NCBI GenBank assembly: GCA_964498395.1
Contig: CAZCHE010000002.1
Span: 618,477-682,476 of the forward strand
Origin: Parapedobacter sp964498395
Lineage (GTDB): Bacteria > Bacteroidota > Bacteroidia > Sphingobacteriales > Sphingobacteriaceae
Length of the DNA stretch: 64,000 nucleotides
Direction: 5' to 3'
The position numbers and the translations under genes are program-made. The notes below the pieces were generated by a model. It ran no database searches and was not told the origin of the DNA. It saw nothing but the letters and a program-made list of their open reading frames with translations. Below, in pieces: positions 49,594 through 59,900 of this stretch; position 1 is the first letter of the stretch; each line of letters opens with the position of its first letter.

Positions 49594-51531
49594 TTAATTT
49601 ACGTGGTCTTCCAAAGGTTGGGCAATTCGCACTGTGACATTCGTTCCGTTAACGGAAGAGTCTACAGAAAGCAGACCTCCACAAAGACGTGCTCGTTCAT
49701 TCATTGTACGCATACCTATTCCCGTAGTCAGATTATCAGAAGGGACACCTTTACCATCGTCTGATATGGTCATAAATAGCTGTTCGTCCTCGTTGTAAAT
49801 GACTACGGATATTGTGCGTGCCTTAGCATGCTTGATGATATTTGTAATGGCTTCTTGTGCAATCCGGAGCAACTCTATCCTTATCGATACGGGAACGCTT
49901 TCCAATGTATGGCTATCGACAAGGACCGTTTTAGTATACCTGTCATCTGGTAGGGCGGCATCCAATAACCACCTTATCCGTTTTTCAAAGGATGTTTCTA
50001 CGGTAGTATATGCCCTTTCATGCCATTGGTGGCTTTTTCCTCTCGCAATGGAATAGGCTTGGTCAAGGTGTGACCGAATGGCTTCAATTTTTGGGGACAT
50101 ATCCGGTTGTAAATTGTTGATTTCAAGAAGCTCTACTTGGTGTTTAATACCGGCTAGCAAGCTTGATAAACCATCATGGAGATCCATTGCTAATCTTTTT
50201 TGTTCTTCCCGTACTGCTTGGTCTCGGACTTCTTCCATGGCCGATATCTGCAGATTTGCTATATCGTTTAGTCGGGCGATTTGGGTTTGTGCCCGTTTTT
50301 CTTTGCGACGCATTACGTCGTAAATTGATCCGATAGTGACGATTGCCATGGCCGATATGCCTATCATCCAGATCGTACGCTCCCGTTTTGCCTTTTCTGA
50401 AGCTTGTAATGCTTGACGATCAAATTCCGCTTGAGTGTGTGCGTAAAGAAGTTCATCGATATCGTTTACGAGTATAGATTGGATCGAGTCTGTGTGAGCC
50501 ATCGCATCCATTGCATAATCGTATGCGTTTCGGTAATCCCCTTGGTTAGCAAGTAACTCCGCTTCAAACCTGTTCAAAGTAAAGTCATGATCGGTAAATA
50601 CACCGGGGATCGATTTCAATTTATCCAAATAATATGCTGCACTGTCGTTCTGCTTGTATTTCAGAAAGAATTCCACCATGCGTGTTGACAATACAGGTTG
50701 TAACCGGCCTATCAGCGATGCCGGTCTGGTTGTGTCGGAATGCAATGCATGATCCATGGCGGATAGTGCTTCTCGAGCTCTATATTTATTGTTTTCAAGC
50801 GTGAAGAATTTATAGTAGTAGAGTTGTTGCATATAAAAATTAACCGTAAACGTCGTATTATGCAGGGGCTTGAGTTGGTTTTTTAACGCTCCGTGGATAT
50901 CTTCGGCGAGCGCGAGTGTCTCGTTTAATTTGACACTATCACACAGGTTGGCGTAGGCATTAATGGTTGGATTCAGCACATTGATGAAGCTGGCAGCGAT
51001 ATTGAGGTTGATTTTCTTTGAACGAATCAGGTCTGGAAATTGTTTGATGTATGCTTTTTCTTTTTCGAACGTGGCAATTACATTTTTGTAGTTCCGTTTG
51101 TCGATATAGGTGTTGCATTTCCGTCCGGCCACCATTAATGGTTTTTCGCCATGTGTGGCTAAGACTTCTTGCTCTGCTTTCTCTAGAAAATAGACACTCT
51201 CCCCTTCGCGATTGGCGTAGTTTGCGTTGTTGCTTAAAATGATATAGTAATTGATTCGATACGCGCTTAGTGAATCCGCTTTCCAAGCGACCGATTTCCA
51301 AGTAGACAGTAGGTTTGTCAGGGTATCGCGTTCGAAATGGACGCCCGCTGCGAACTGTTCATTTATCCAATTGTCTGTCGCATCAAGATAATCTTTCTTA
51401 TCCAACATGCCTTTAGTAAACTGTTCATTCAGTTGAATAATATCAAGATTGGATGGCGTTTGCGCAAGACAAACGGTCTTACAAAAAATAATGATAGTCG
51501 CTACTATCACGAAGAAACTGGTTTTATCCAT
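49594..51531 (-). CDS. TPR-type sensor histidine kinase, paralogue 1 (HPK7-like)
   Basis: A 645-residue sensor kinase. Signal peptide MDKTSFFVIVATIIIFCKTV is followed by a long helical TPR-like periplasmic domain (about residues 25-370), a membrane helix (about 378-400, WMIGISAMAIVTIGSIYDV), a linker helix, and a HisKA_3 dimerisation domain with the phospho-accepting His452 in MDLHDGLSS. The HATPase_c domain shows the N box QEAITNIIKHAKA, G1 DDGKG and GIGMRTMNERA. This NarX/DegS-like type usually pairs with LuxR-type regulators, and the only such regulator here is at 53921-54562. It is the last of four co-oriented genes and ends convergently with der. The stimulus is unknown. Confidence 0.92.
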   Translation of the reverse strand: MDKTSFFVIVATIIIFCKTVCLAQTPSNLDIIQLNEQFTKGMLDKKDYLDATDNWINEQFAAGVHFERDTLTNLLSTWKSVAWKADSLSAYRINYYIILSNNANYANREGESVYFLEKAEQEVLATHGEKPLMVAGRKCNTYIDKRNYKNVIATFEKEKAYIKQFPDLIRSKKINLNIAASFINVLNPTINAYANLCDSVKLNETLALAEDIHGALKNQLKPLHNTTFTVNFYMQQLYYYKFFTLENNKYRAREALSAMDHALHSDTTRPASLIGRLQPVLSTRMVEFFLKYKQNDSAAYYLDKLKSIPGVFTDHDFTLNRFEAELLANQGDYRNAYDYAMDAMAHTDSIQSILVNDIDELLYAHTQAEFDRQALQASEKAKRERTIWMIGISAMAIVTIGSIYDVMRRKEKRAQTQIARLNDIANLQISAMEEVRDQAVREEQKRLAMDLHDGLSSLLAGIKHQVELLEINNLQPDMSPKIEAIRSHLDQAYSIARGKSHQWHERAYTTVETSFEKRIRWLLDAALPDDRYTKTVLVDSHTLESVPVSIRIELLRIAQEAITNIIKHAKARTISVVIYNEDEQLFMTISDDGKGVPSDNLTTGIGMRTMNERARLCGGLLSVDSSVNGTNVTVRIAQPLEDHVN

Positions 51532-51613
51532 TTTTATATTGTTACTTAAATAGATACGGTCAATAAATGCAAACGTTAAACAGATTCAAATTTTTTATGC
51601 GTGGATTAAATCG

Positions 51614-53554
51614 TTAAACCGACTTGAAAGGAATGGATATCGTTATTTCGGTACCATTATTAGTATCGGAAAGTATTTCAATATCGCCGTTTAGGTATTG
51701 AATACGTCGACGGATGGATTGTATACCCATCGTCGAGTTGTCCTTTTTCAATTGGCCGTGGTCTAACCCTTTTCCGTCATCTTTGATACTCAGGATGATG
51801 CTATCTATTTCTTGGTAGACTAAGATGCTTACTTTCTTGGCTTTGGCATGCTTGATGATATTGGTAATCGCCTCTTGGATAACACGGAGCAATGCAATCC
51901 GTGTGTCCATCGTTACCTGTGATAATGCATCGTCATCGATGTGAATGGACTTGCTGTAGACGCTATTGGGAAGTGCGCTATCCATAAGCTCCCTGATTCG
52001 TAACTCGAAAGAATGTCCTTGTTGCTGTTCTCCTACCGTATACCATTCGTGACTTTTCTTGCGTGTCACATCATACGCATTCGTTATCTCCGCTTTTAAG
52101 ATACTCAACTTGTTTTTGGTTGGTTCATCATCGAGATCGATTGACAAGACTTCCAACTGATGCTTGATGCTTGCGATGGATGAAGCCAGCCCGTCATGGA
52201 GATCCTGGCCAAGCCGTTGCTGTTCATCCCTGATGGCTTGGTGTTTTTCTTCTTCCATGGCGATGACCTGCATGTTGGCTGCGTTATTGAGGGCTTCTAT
52301 TTGTTCTTTCGCCTTACGGCTACGGCGTAGCATGATCAGGTAAATTGCAAGTACGCTGACAGCCGCAATGGATGAGATGATGCCCAGCCATAGTGTGCGT
52401 TTTCGCTTTACCTGTTCGGCCCGTTGAAGGGCGATGGCATTATGTTCAGCCTGTGTATAAGCGTAGAGCAGGTCGCTCGATTCGGCCATCAGGTTTGCCT
52501 GCAAATCACGCTCATGCATTAATGCTTCGTTTAACCACTCGTTGGCACCACGGTAATCGCCCTGAAGGGTCGCTAACTCAGCCTTGAGTTCCGAAATGTA
52601 AGCACTTTGGCTTTTGCCGAAATTCGGCGAAGACGCATATTTTTCGATATAATACGCCAGGCTGTCCTTGTTATCCAATCGTTTGTGGTTTTCGATGCGG
52701 AAGCGGATCAGGTTAATGTCGATGAAATTCGTCGCCTGGTCTTTGTATGTGGTTTTCAACTGTTCCATACGATTCAGAAGGTCGCTGGCATCGATGTATC
52801 GACGTTCAAAGTTAGCCAAGGAGAGTTCGATATCGATCATCAACATATCATTGTACAGTAGCTGGGGTCTGCTAAGCGAATCGCTGCTTTGGAGAATCTT
52901 ACTGATCTGCTGAGCCAGCGATGCCGTGTTTTGCACAGATACCGTATCATTCAGTTTGATGTAACCGGTTACCACCGGCGATAGGATGTACAGGGCGTTT
53001 AGCCCAACCGAGTTGTCAACGCGATTCGCTTGTAAGAGTTCCGGTAGGCTCTCTAGGTAACTGCGTTCGCTTTCGAATACGGCGATGACTTTCTCGTACA
53101 GCCTGATTTCCTGATAAATTCTGGTGAGTTGCAATTGCGCAATCAGGGGATGTTCTTCGCCGATATCTTTATAGGCTTCGGCAATCTTTTCAGCATAATA
53201 GATGGAGGCCCCGTTTTGCTTGCCCATCCGCGCGTTGTTGAAAAACAGGTAGAAGTAATTGATGCGGTCACGTCCATATTGCGGGTCGCTCCATGCGATT
53301 TCTTCGTAGAGGCCGAGCAGATCTGCCAATTCCTTGGTCTCGAAACGCTTGCCCTCAGACAGTAGCTGGTGCACCAAAGAGTCGGCCTTGTTGAAGTATT
53401 CGTCGTTCGTGAGCTGATGGGCACGGTAAGCTTTGTCTATCTTTTCGAATACCTCTTGTGCCCCAGACTCCCCTTGGGCGTGCGCAGCTTGCCTGGTTCC
53501 GGCCCCCAAAAAGATGATTAGGGTAAGGAATGATGATTTGACAATAGTTTGCAT
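51614..53554 (-). CDS. TPR-type sensor histidine kinase, paralogue 2
   Basis: A 646-residue paralogue with the same design: signal peptide MQTIVKSSFLTLIIFLGAG, TPR-like periplasmic region (about residues 25-385), membrane helix (about 395-415, LGIISSIAAVSVLAIYLIML), HisKA_3 with His453 in QDLHDGLAS, and HATPase_c with QEAITNIIKHAKA, DDGKG and MGIQSIRRR. The ATG at 53554 is chosen because it directly precedes the signal peptide and gives a length like the other two copies (645 and 643); the frame is open to 53596. It lies 82 bp upstream of paralogue 1 and is separated from the regulator by a 366-bp spacer. Confidence 0.92.
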   Translation of the reverse strand: MQTIVKSSFLTLIIFLGAGTRQAAHAQGESGAQEVFEKIDKAYRAHQLTNDEYFNKADSLVHQLLSEGKRFETKELADLLGLYEEIAWSDPQYGRDRINYFYLFFNNARMGKQNGASIYYAEKIAEAYKDIGEEHPLIAQLQLTRIYQEIRLYEKVIAVFESERSYLESLPELLQANRVDNSVGLNALYILSPVVTGYIKLNDTVSVQNTASLAQQISKILQSSDSLSRPQLLYNDMLMIDIELSLANFERRYIDASDLLNRMEQLKTTYKDQATNFIDINLIRFRIENHKRLDNKDSLAYYIEKYASSPNFGKSQSAYISELKAELATLQGDYRGANEWLNEALMHERDLQANLMAESSDLLYAYTQAEHNAIALQRAEQVKRKRTLWLGIISSIAAVSVLAIYLIMLRRSRKAKEQIEALNNAANMQVIAMEEEKHQAIRDEQQRLGQDLHDGLASSIASIKHQLEVLSIDLDDEPTKNKLSILKAEITNAYDVTRKKSHEWYTVGEQQQGHSFELRIRELMDSALPNSVYSKSIHIDDDALSQVTMDTRIALLRVIQEAITNIIKHAKAKKVSILVYQEIDSIILSIKDDGKGLDHGQLKKDNSTMGIQSIRRRIQYLNGDIEILSDTNNGTEITISIPFKSV

Positions 53555-53755
53555 TACTTTTTTTAGGAGGATGATAACAAGCTGTAATGATAGCAAAAAA
53601 AAAGTGAATACTATGGTTTGCGATAACTAATATTAGTTGTTTGGCAGGTGTGTTTCCCCTCTGGGAATACGCTTTGTGTACCTTGGCGATGGCCATTTTT
53701 CTGTCGACAGTGCAAGACAGGTTCTGGAGGCAGTAATGAGTGTATACGTAGAAAA
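53555..53755. other. Spacer upstream of sensor kinase paralogue 2, no clear gene
   Basis: AT-rich region before the kinase start followed by a GC-neutral stretch. Minus-strand T-runs near 53584-53592 resemble the T-rich part of weak -7 elements, but no exact TAnnTTTG with proper spacing is present. The right part overlaps the upstream end of the rightward mini-ORF frame. Nothing else recognised. Confidence 0.4.
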
Positions 53756-53887
53756 ATGAAAGAAAGCATGGTTAACAAGTGGCTGATCGGAACAGACATT
53801 GTAGAAGCGATTAGCTATTTTGGTGTGGATGAATTATTGGATACCATTGGGCTGGAACGGATCAATACGTATTTGGCAAAGATATAG
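53756..53887 (+). CDS. Candidate 43-residue acidic helical protein
   Basis: A short rightward ORF, opposite to its neighbours, beginning MKESMVNKWLIGTDIVEAIS and ending LDTIGLERINTYLAKI. Its composition is protein-like (amphipathic helices, LLDTIG turn, no low complexity), and the pattern I-x-x-Y-F-G-V-D-E-L-L-D-x-I-G resembles short helical domains seen in small phage and regulatory proteins, though no family is assigned. It lies between sensor kinase 2 and the regulator. A longer frame (from 53648) exists but its first 36 codons read like non-coding sequence. No promoter is evident. Confidence 0.35.
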   Translation: MKESMVNKWLIGTDIVEAISYFGVDELLDTIGLERINTYLAKI

Positions 53888-53894
53888 GAGAATG

Positions 53895-53915
53895 AAAAAA
53901 GGGGGGAACGTTCCC
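53895..53915 (-). terminator. Possible terminator / palindrome after the LuxR-type regulator
   Basis: GGGAACGTTCCC (53904-53915) is a perfect 12-bp palindrome, followed in the minus direction by CCC and six T (A6 at 53895-53900 on the plus strand). As an RNA hairpin the stem is only about 4 bp, so it may be a weak terminator or a protein-binding dyad. Confidence 0.4.
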
Positions 53916-53920
53916 ATCAA

Positions 53921-54562
53921 TTAAATCAATTCTTTGCCTCGCGCATAGGCTAGTAGTTCGGTTATCGAGTTGACTTTTGCCTTTGTCATCATCTTCCGGC
54001 GGTGCGCCACGATGGTATGCTTGCTGAGATTGGTTCTGTTGGCTGTTTCGATAATCGATAGCCCTGTTGAAAAGTAATGGAGCATTTCGAGTTCGCGGGC
54101 AGTAAAAGGAATTTCGTTCCCTGGAAGCAGCTTGGTGTCGATCACCTCCCTGATTTCGGGACAAACATAGGTTTGGCCCCGAGCGATGGTTTTCAGGCAG
54201 GAAATAACCACATCCACGCCACAGGATTTACTGAGAAACCCATCGGGATTATGGGTGAGGATATGGCTGACAATGGAAGGAGTGGAAACGCTGCTCACGA
54301 CGATTATACGTGCTTTTTTATTGATTCTTCGGGTCTCGTTGAAGAGGGACAACGCGTTTTTTTTGGGTAGGTAATAATCAAGGAACAAATAAATGGGTGC
54401 ATCGTAATGCTTGATCAGGAATTGTAAATATGCATGTTCATCATCAGTAAACAGATGCACGGACTTAAAAAGATCCAGCCGTTCAAGAACCGCGGAAAAA
54501 GATTCTGCGAACAGTAAGTGGTCGTCATAAACAACCGCTAGGGGTTTTGCCAATGAATGCAT
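53921..54562 (-). CDS. LuxR/NarL-type response regulator
   Basis: A 213-residue two-domain regulator. The receiver domain has DDH at residues 13-15, the phosphoacceptor Asp62 in LFLDYYLPK, the switch Ser in VVSSVST (about 88-94), and a Ser-x-Ser-type KS in FLSKSCG (about 113). The C-terminal HTH (about residues 150-206) reads FTARELEMLHYFSTGLSIIE, then NLSKHTIVAHRRKMMTKAKV, typical of NarL/FixJ. It is the only response regulator near three paralogous HisKA_3 kinases and the natural partner for all of them. An exact -7 element lies 41 bp upstream and a cluster of TATAGCAA repeats just beyond it. Confidence 0.93.
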   Translation of the reverse strand: MHSLAKPLAVVYDDHLLFAESFSAVLERLDLFKSVHLFTDDEHAYLQFLIKHYDAPIYLFLDYYLPKKNALSLFNETRRINKKARIIVVSSVSTPSIVSHILTHNPDGFLSKSCGVDVVISCLKTIARGQTYVCPEIREVIDTKLLPGNEIPFTARELEMLHYFSTGLSIIETANRTNLSKHTIVAHRRKMMTKAKVNSITELLAYARGKELI

Positions 54563-54602
54563 GGATAAGATTACACGTGAGAACGAACTATTTAGATGGA
54601 AA

Positions 54603-54610
54603 CAAAGCTA
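54603..54610 (-). promoter_or_regulatory. -7 promoter element of the LuxR-type regulator
   Basis: TAGCTTTG on the minus strand is an exact TAnnTTTG; it is followed by GTTTCC as at the prolyl oligopeptidase promoter. The leader would be about 34 nt. No TTTG lies at the right distance; the -33 zone is occupied by TATAGCAA repeats. Confidence 0.5.
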
Positions 54611-54632
54611 AAAAATTACTCACATTAGTAAA

Positions 54633-54671
54633 TATAGCAAAAATATGCTATCTTAATGTCGAATATAGCAA
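54633..54671. promoter_or_regulatory. TATAGCAA repeat cluster, possible operator
   Basis: Two direct copies of TATAGCAA (54633-54640 and 54664-54671) lie 31 bp apart, about three helical turns. Between them, ATAGCA (54634-54639) and TGCTAT (54646-54651) form an inverted pair with a 6-bp spacer. The cluster covers the -33 zone of the regulator promoter, so a regulator, possibly LuxR-type itself, could bind here. Function is inferred. Confidence 0.4.
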
Positions 54672-54737
54672 TAATTAGTTGCTTACACCGGCGTTTAGAG
54701 GTTGTCGTTACATACATTCGAAAGAGAGCGGAAAGCT

Positions 54738-56669
54738 TCACGATACCATATGCGCACCCAACGGTATGGAAATCGTTATCTGCGTTCCCTGGTCATTTGC
54801 ATCGACGGTGAGCAGACCGCCGTATTGACCGGCTCGTTCGCGCATAGATTGGATGCCGATGCCCCGGGTATTTTTAGCCGCCGCTCCTTTTCCATCGTCT
54901 GCAATGGACAGTACCAATAAATCCTCTTCGCGGTACAATAGGATGGAAACGTGCCGCGCCTTTGCATGCTTGATGATGTTGGTTACCGCTTCCTGTACGA
55001 TGCGCAGTAAATCAACCCTTAACGCTAACGGTAGCTGGAACAGTATTTCGTCGTCAACATTTATTTCTTTCGCGTAATGCCTGTCCGCAAGTGCACTGTC
55101 CACGAGGCGTTGAATGCGATTTCGGAAATCAGGTTCTTCCGATGTGTTCGCTGCCTCATACCACAGATGACTTTTGCCACGCGCAACGGAATATGAGTGC
55201 TCGATTTGTCTCTGGATGTTGGCCAGTTTGGCGGCGGTTTCCGGGCGGCTGTCCAGCGCAAGCAACTCGAGTTGCAGTTTCGCACCTGCCAGGGTAGAAG
55301 AAAGCCCGTCGTGCAGGTCGCGCGCCAGCCGCTTCTGTTCCTCACGTACCGCCTGTGCCTTGATTTCCTCCATAGCGGCCACCTGTATATTGGCAGCATG
55401 GTTGAGTTTTTCGATCTGAGCCATTGTACGGTTATTACGGTGGCGTACTGCCATGTAGATTGAAACGAGGGTGAGGAACGCTATCGCCGACACCGCAATC
55501 AGTAGCCAGGTTCGCTGGCGTTTCCCTTTTTCAGCATGGGCCAGTGCCAATTTGTTGGATTCCGCTTCGGTGTGCGCATAAAGCAAGTCATCTATTTCTT
55601 CCATCAGGCCTGACTGTGCCTGCAGGTTATCTTCAAAAGCCTTTTCGAGGGATTCATAGGCTTTCCCGTAGTCGCCTTGCAGTGTAGCGAGTTTGGCTTT
55701 GTACCTATTGACGGCAATTGGGTCGGCATCAGAAAAAGCCGGGGTGTTTTCATAGCGTTCAACATAGGTGGTGGCGCTGTCCAGTTTCCCAATGTGGAGA
55801 TAGTGCCCCGTTCGCCATGCGATCAACATGTAATCGATGAATCCCGTTGCCTCGCCTTTATAGGTTGCCCGCAAAGCGGCAATTTCATCCAGTAGCTGTT
55901 CGGCCTCATCGTACTTTTCCTGATAACTTGCCAGCACGAAGTCAAACTCCAGCAGGGCAAAGTCGGCCAGTAGCTTATTGCCGCGATTTGTCGGGTTACG
56001 CAGCTTTAGCTGCTGGCCGATTTCCGAAGCCAGACGGTAAATGGTCAATACGTTGGCCGTGTCTTGCAGATTAGCATAGGCGTTCATCACTGTGGAGAGG
56101 AACTGCAAGCCGTCCAATCCTACCTTGAATTGCGTGGTATCAGTTTGAAGTGTGTGAAGTACTTTATCCACAGCCTGCATGTTTTCTACGTACACGTCGA
56201 CTGCTTTCTGATAATTCTTCTGGTTATAGAAAATACTGGTTTTTACGGCAAGTTCAATAAGTGGTCGCGGGTCGCCTTGCCGATTTGCCTCCTGCGTAAC
56301 TTTCTCCGCAAAATACATGGCAGCCCCCCTCAGATTACCCATCTGTGCGTTGTTCAGGTTGATGAGGTAATAATCAACCCGGAAATGACCGGGAACGTTA
56401 CGTTTCCACGCCACTTGCTGATAGTGGCTGAGGTGGCCCAGCAACGTGTCTACGGGGAAAATTATGCCTTTGCCCAATAAATGGCTGGTCAACGAATCGA
56501 TACTTTTCAAATAAGCCGTGTCGGTAACGCGACCTTGTTGGTGGGCTCGCTCAAACGCTTCGAAGAGCACATTTTGCGATGTCGGCGGTTCCTGCTGTGC
56601 CTGCACATTGGCCTGTATAATGATGATAGACAAGACTTGGAAAAAAATAGATGACAATGGGCGGCTCAT
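54738..56669 (-). CDS. TPR-type sensor histidine kinase, paralogue 3
   Basis: A 643-residue kinase with the same layout as the two other copies: signal peptide MSRPLSSIFFQVLSIIIIQA, TPR-like periplasmic domain (about residues 25-370), membrane helix (about 380-400, TWLLIAVSAIAFLTLVSIYM), HisKA_3 with His453 in RDLHDGLSS and HATPase_c with QEAVTNIIKHAKA, DDGKG and GIGIQSMRERA. It is the first gene of the leftward cluster and lies 175 bp upstream of the regulator. Codon usage is more GC-rich than in the other copies, so the three have diverged for some time. Its start is supported by the signal peptide. Confidence 0.92.
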   Translation of the reverse strand: MSRPLSSIFFQVLSIIIIQANVQAQQEPPTSQNVLFEAFERAHQQGRVTDTAYLKSIDSLTSHLLGKGIIFPVDTLLGHLSHYQQVAWKRNVPGHFRVDYYLINLNNAQMGNLRGAAMYFAEKVTQEANRQGDPRPLIELAVKTSIFYNQKNYQKAVDVYVENMQAVDKVLHTLQTDTTQFKVGLDGLQFLSTVMNAYANLQDTANVLTIYRLASEIGQQLKLRNPTNRGNKLLADFALLEFDFVLASYQEKYDEAEQLLDEIAALRATYKGEATGFIDYMLIAWRTGHYLHIGKLDSATTYVERYENTPAFSDADPIAVNRYKAKLATLQGDYGKAYESLEKAFEDNLQAQSGLMEEIDDLLYAHTEAESNKLALAHAEKGKRQRTWLLIAVSAIAFLTLVSIYMAVRHRNNRTMAQIEKLNHAANIQVAAMEEIKAQAVREEQKRLARDLHDGLSSTLAGAKLQLELLALDSRPETAAKLANIQRQIEHSYSVARGKSHLWYEAANTSEEPDFRNRIQRLVDSALADRHYAKEINVDDEILFQLPLALRVDLLRIVQEAVTNIIKHAKARHVSILLYREEDLLVLSIADDGKGAAAKNTRGIGIQSMRERAGQYGGLLTVDANDQGTQITISIPLGAHMVS

Positions 56670-56967
56670 ATATTTGTACAGGAGGTGTTGGAAAAATAAT
56701 CGCGAAGTTAAAAAAAATTCCGTGAGCTAACGTGCTTTCGGAAAGACCTGTGCCTTTTTTAAGGCGAATTGGCGTGCTCAGGAATACTGTAGCAAAAACA
56801 TGTTATTATAACTATATATCATGACGATTTTTTGTTGTTGCGTAGGGCGTTTCTGCTAAAAAATCGAAGAAACCTGTACTCTTGCCTTGTGAAATCAATG
56901 TAATGGGGAGTTACAGGCTAAATTGTCTATAGCGTTCCTGCGGTTGATTAACTTAATCCGGATCTCT
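56670..56967. other. Divergent spacer between sensor kinase 3 and the giant surface protein
   Basis: An AT-rich 298-bp region holding both divergent promoters. TACTCTTG (56877-56884, seven of eight positions of TAnnTTTG) may serve the rightward gene, and TAACTTCG on the minus strand (56703-56710) the kinase; neither has a clear -33 element. GCCTT and AAGGC around a T-run near 56753-56765 form a weak hairpin. No gene was seen. Confidence 0.4.
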
Positions 56968-59900
56968 ATGAAAAGACTCTACCAATCCCTATTGGGGTTT
57001 TCCTTCGTAATGCTATGTTTGCTGTTTGGATTCAGTTCGGTTTTTGCCGATGGTTCGAAGGATTTGTATCCGAGTGGAATTCAGGGGCACAGAGCAATGT
57101 TGTCCAGTAGCAATGCAGCTCCCAGTGCTAGTTTCCCATTTCCCAATCAGGGTATACATTACGTGTATGCACAAGCGGGTGAGATCATTACCTTGGCATC
57201 GAATTCACAAGATATTTCCACGACCAAGCGAATTTACTTGTATGATCCTGACGGGAATGATGTAACGCCTGCGTTGGGCTCAGCCGGAAATATTCCCAAC
57301 CGTGCGGCAGAGCTGGCCGGGCCAGCGAAGCCTGGAACCGCTCCGGTGGGGGGGCAATATGTTCCACTGTATTATACCGCTCTTGCAACGGGAATCTATC
57401 AAGTGAGCTTTCGCGGAGGGAATAGTCATGCTTCGCAAGCGGGGCTAGCGGACGGCAATTGGGCGGCGGGAACGAATACTACCTATGTTTCTGCTTGGGA
57501 TGTGTCTGTTTTTAAACCTAGCGATGACGAGTTTGTTGGGGGAAGGGTTTGGACCAATGTTTTTAATTTTGCGGCCAACTCCACCAGCTACAGGGTCTAT
57601 GCTCAGACCTACGTATTGACCAAAGATGGATATGTCTACCGTGTCAGCCAGAATGGTATGAATGGTCAATTATATACTTTCTTCGTCAATAACAACGGGG
57701 TTACAGACACTGATACTAAGCAATCTGTCTACAAAAGTGTCAGTGCTTCTACTCCGGCTGCAATCGCGGCTCTAGGGTATAATATCCATAATCCAAATTT
57801 GGAGGATACCGAAACGGATATTACCCATAAGATGTTTTATACCTTACCCGCTTCGGATTTGCCTACGGAAGCTGCTGGATCAGTTCCTGGGGGAACCACT
57901 TGGTTGAGAAACACACCGGTGCTTCCCGATGTGGATGATCTACAGATTAGTGGCGTTGACGGTACACTGGGGCAAGTGAGTAATAAAGGCGGTTACATTA
58001 GCTTTACGGCAGATGCACAAGGTCAGTATATTGTTGAAATTGAGAGTGATGAAATCCCTGCGGCTTTTGTTACCCGCGAAATACGGGGGGTGGCGAGCAT
58101 AGGTGCCAATGAGGTGTTCTGGGATGGTCAAGATGGGGATGGTACGCCCTTACCTCAGGGAGACGTACCCGCTACGATAACGGTTCGTATGCAGGGCGCG
58201 GAAGTCCACTTTCCCTATTTTGACGTGGAAAATAACCTCGATGGAATTCTCATCGAACGTTTGGATCATAACGATTTAAATACGGTGCTATCGGATACCG
58301 TGTATTGGGACGATTCGGAAATCACGACCACCAGCGGTGCCCCAAGTCCAAAAAATAACAGCCATCTGCCACCGACAAATAGTATCGGCCTCCGCAGTAG
58401 CGTGAATGGCCATATATTTTCCAGTAGTTATGGGGATCAAAAAACATTAGATACGTGGACATTTATTCGGGGGGCGGCGAAAACGACAAGCACCAATATC
58501 GTGGTGAATGAATCAGATCTGGAGGTTGTAAGCATCGTTTCAGACCTATCGGATCCAGTATCAGTAGGCGCTGAGTGGACATACACCAGTGTCATCCACA
58601 ACCATGGACCAAGTGCTGTTGCCACGAACACCGATCCGGGCGCTGGCCCGATTACGAGGGGTGCGGTTTTCCGTCTGTATGTTCCCGATGGTGTGACCAT
58701 CAGTACTGTGCTTTCGGATATTAGCTTTTCGGGAGACGCTGGGGTTACCATCGTGGGCGAACCGACATTTGTAAATGGGTTTTTCGAGGCCATAGTGGAT
58801 ATGCCTGCCAATAGCGGAGCGACAATCGCTTTGAAAGCGTCGGCCACGGGTGCCGTGTCTACTTATGAAGGTACGATATATGCTTGGTCTACCATATTGA
58901 GACCCAATGATTATACGGATATCAATGCGACCAATCCGGATATATCGGTACCGCCAACCGATCCGTTTTTCGAGGCGGATGGTATTCAAGCCGAATATGC
59001 AACGATTGCTGGTGATGATCCAACAAGTATCGATCTGACGCAAACCAATAATATCAAGCTCAATGGCGATTTGGCGATGGTGGCCGACCTTTCCATCACC
59101 AAGGAAGTGTCCTCAGGGCCTTGGCAAGTGCATACGCCGGTCACCTTTACACTCACCGCCGTAAACAACGGTCCTTCGAATGCAACCGGGGTTGTGGTGA
59201 CAGATCTGTTACCGGATGGGTATTTATTTGTGTCCGCTGATCCATCTTTAGGAACTTATGACGAATCGACGGGCGAGTGGATTATTGGCGATTTGCCGGT
59301 CGATGCGGGCAGTAACACGGCAACGCTCACCATGATAGCCGAGGTACAGCCGACAGGTGTCTATAGTAACGTGGCAACGATTTCAAGTGATGTATTTGAC
59401 GATGACTTGAGCAATAACGAAGATGAGACGGGTGTAGTATCCCCGGAAGCTGCTGAAGCGGATTTGGTAATCGAAAAAAGCGTCGATAACGATAGGCCGA
59501 CAGTAGGTACGGAGGTGACTTTTACCATAACGGTAACTAATAACGGCCCGTCGAGGGCGACAGATGTAGTCGTTAATGACGTAATGGCAAACGGGTATAA
59601 TGTGACCGGGGTAACGGTGGAGGAAGGAACTTGGAATGCACCTGATTGGACGATTCCGTCGTTGGCAAGCGGCGAATCTTTTGAGATGACGATTACAGCA
59701 GAGGCACTCGCTTCAGGCACGTATAATAATACAGCAACGGTTGATGCGAATGAGGATGACCCAGATGAATCTAATAATACCGATGAAGTGTTGGTAGCGC
59801 TGGCCGACCCATCGTTGTCGTTCGTGAAGACGGGTGTACTGTCGGCTGACGGCAACACGGTAACCTATACATTCACGGTAACCAATACGGGCAACGTGAC

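Noticed and set aside
56752..56766. GCCTT-T-run-AAGGC hairpin in the spacer before the giant gene
   Set aside because: Five-bp stem with the T-run inside the loop and no T-tract after it; too weak to call.
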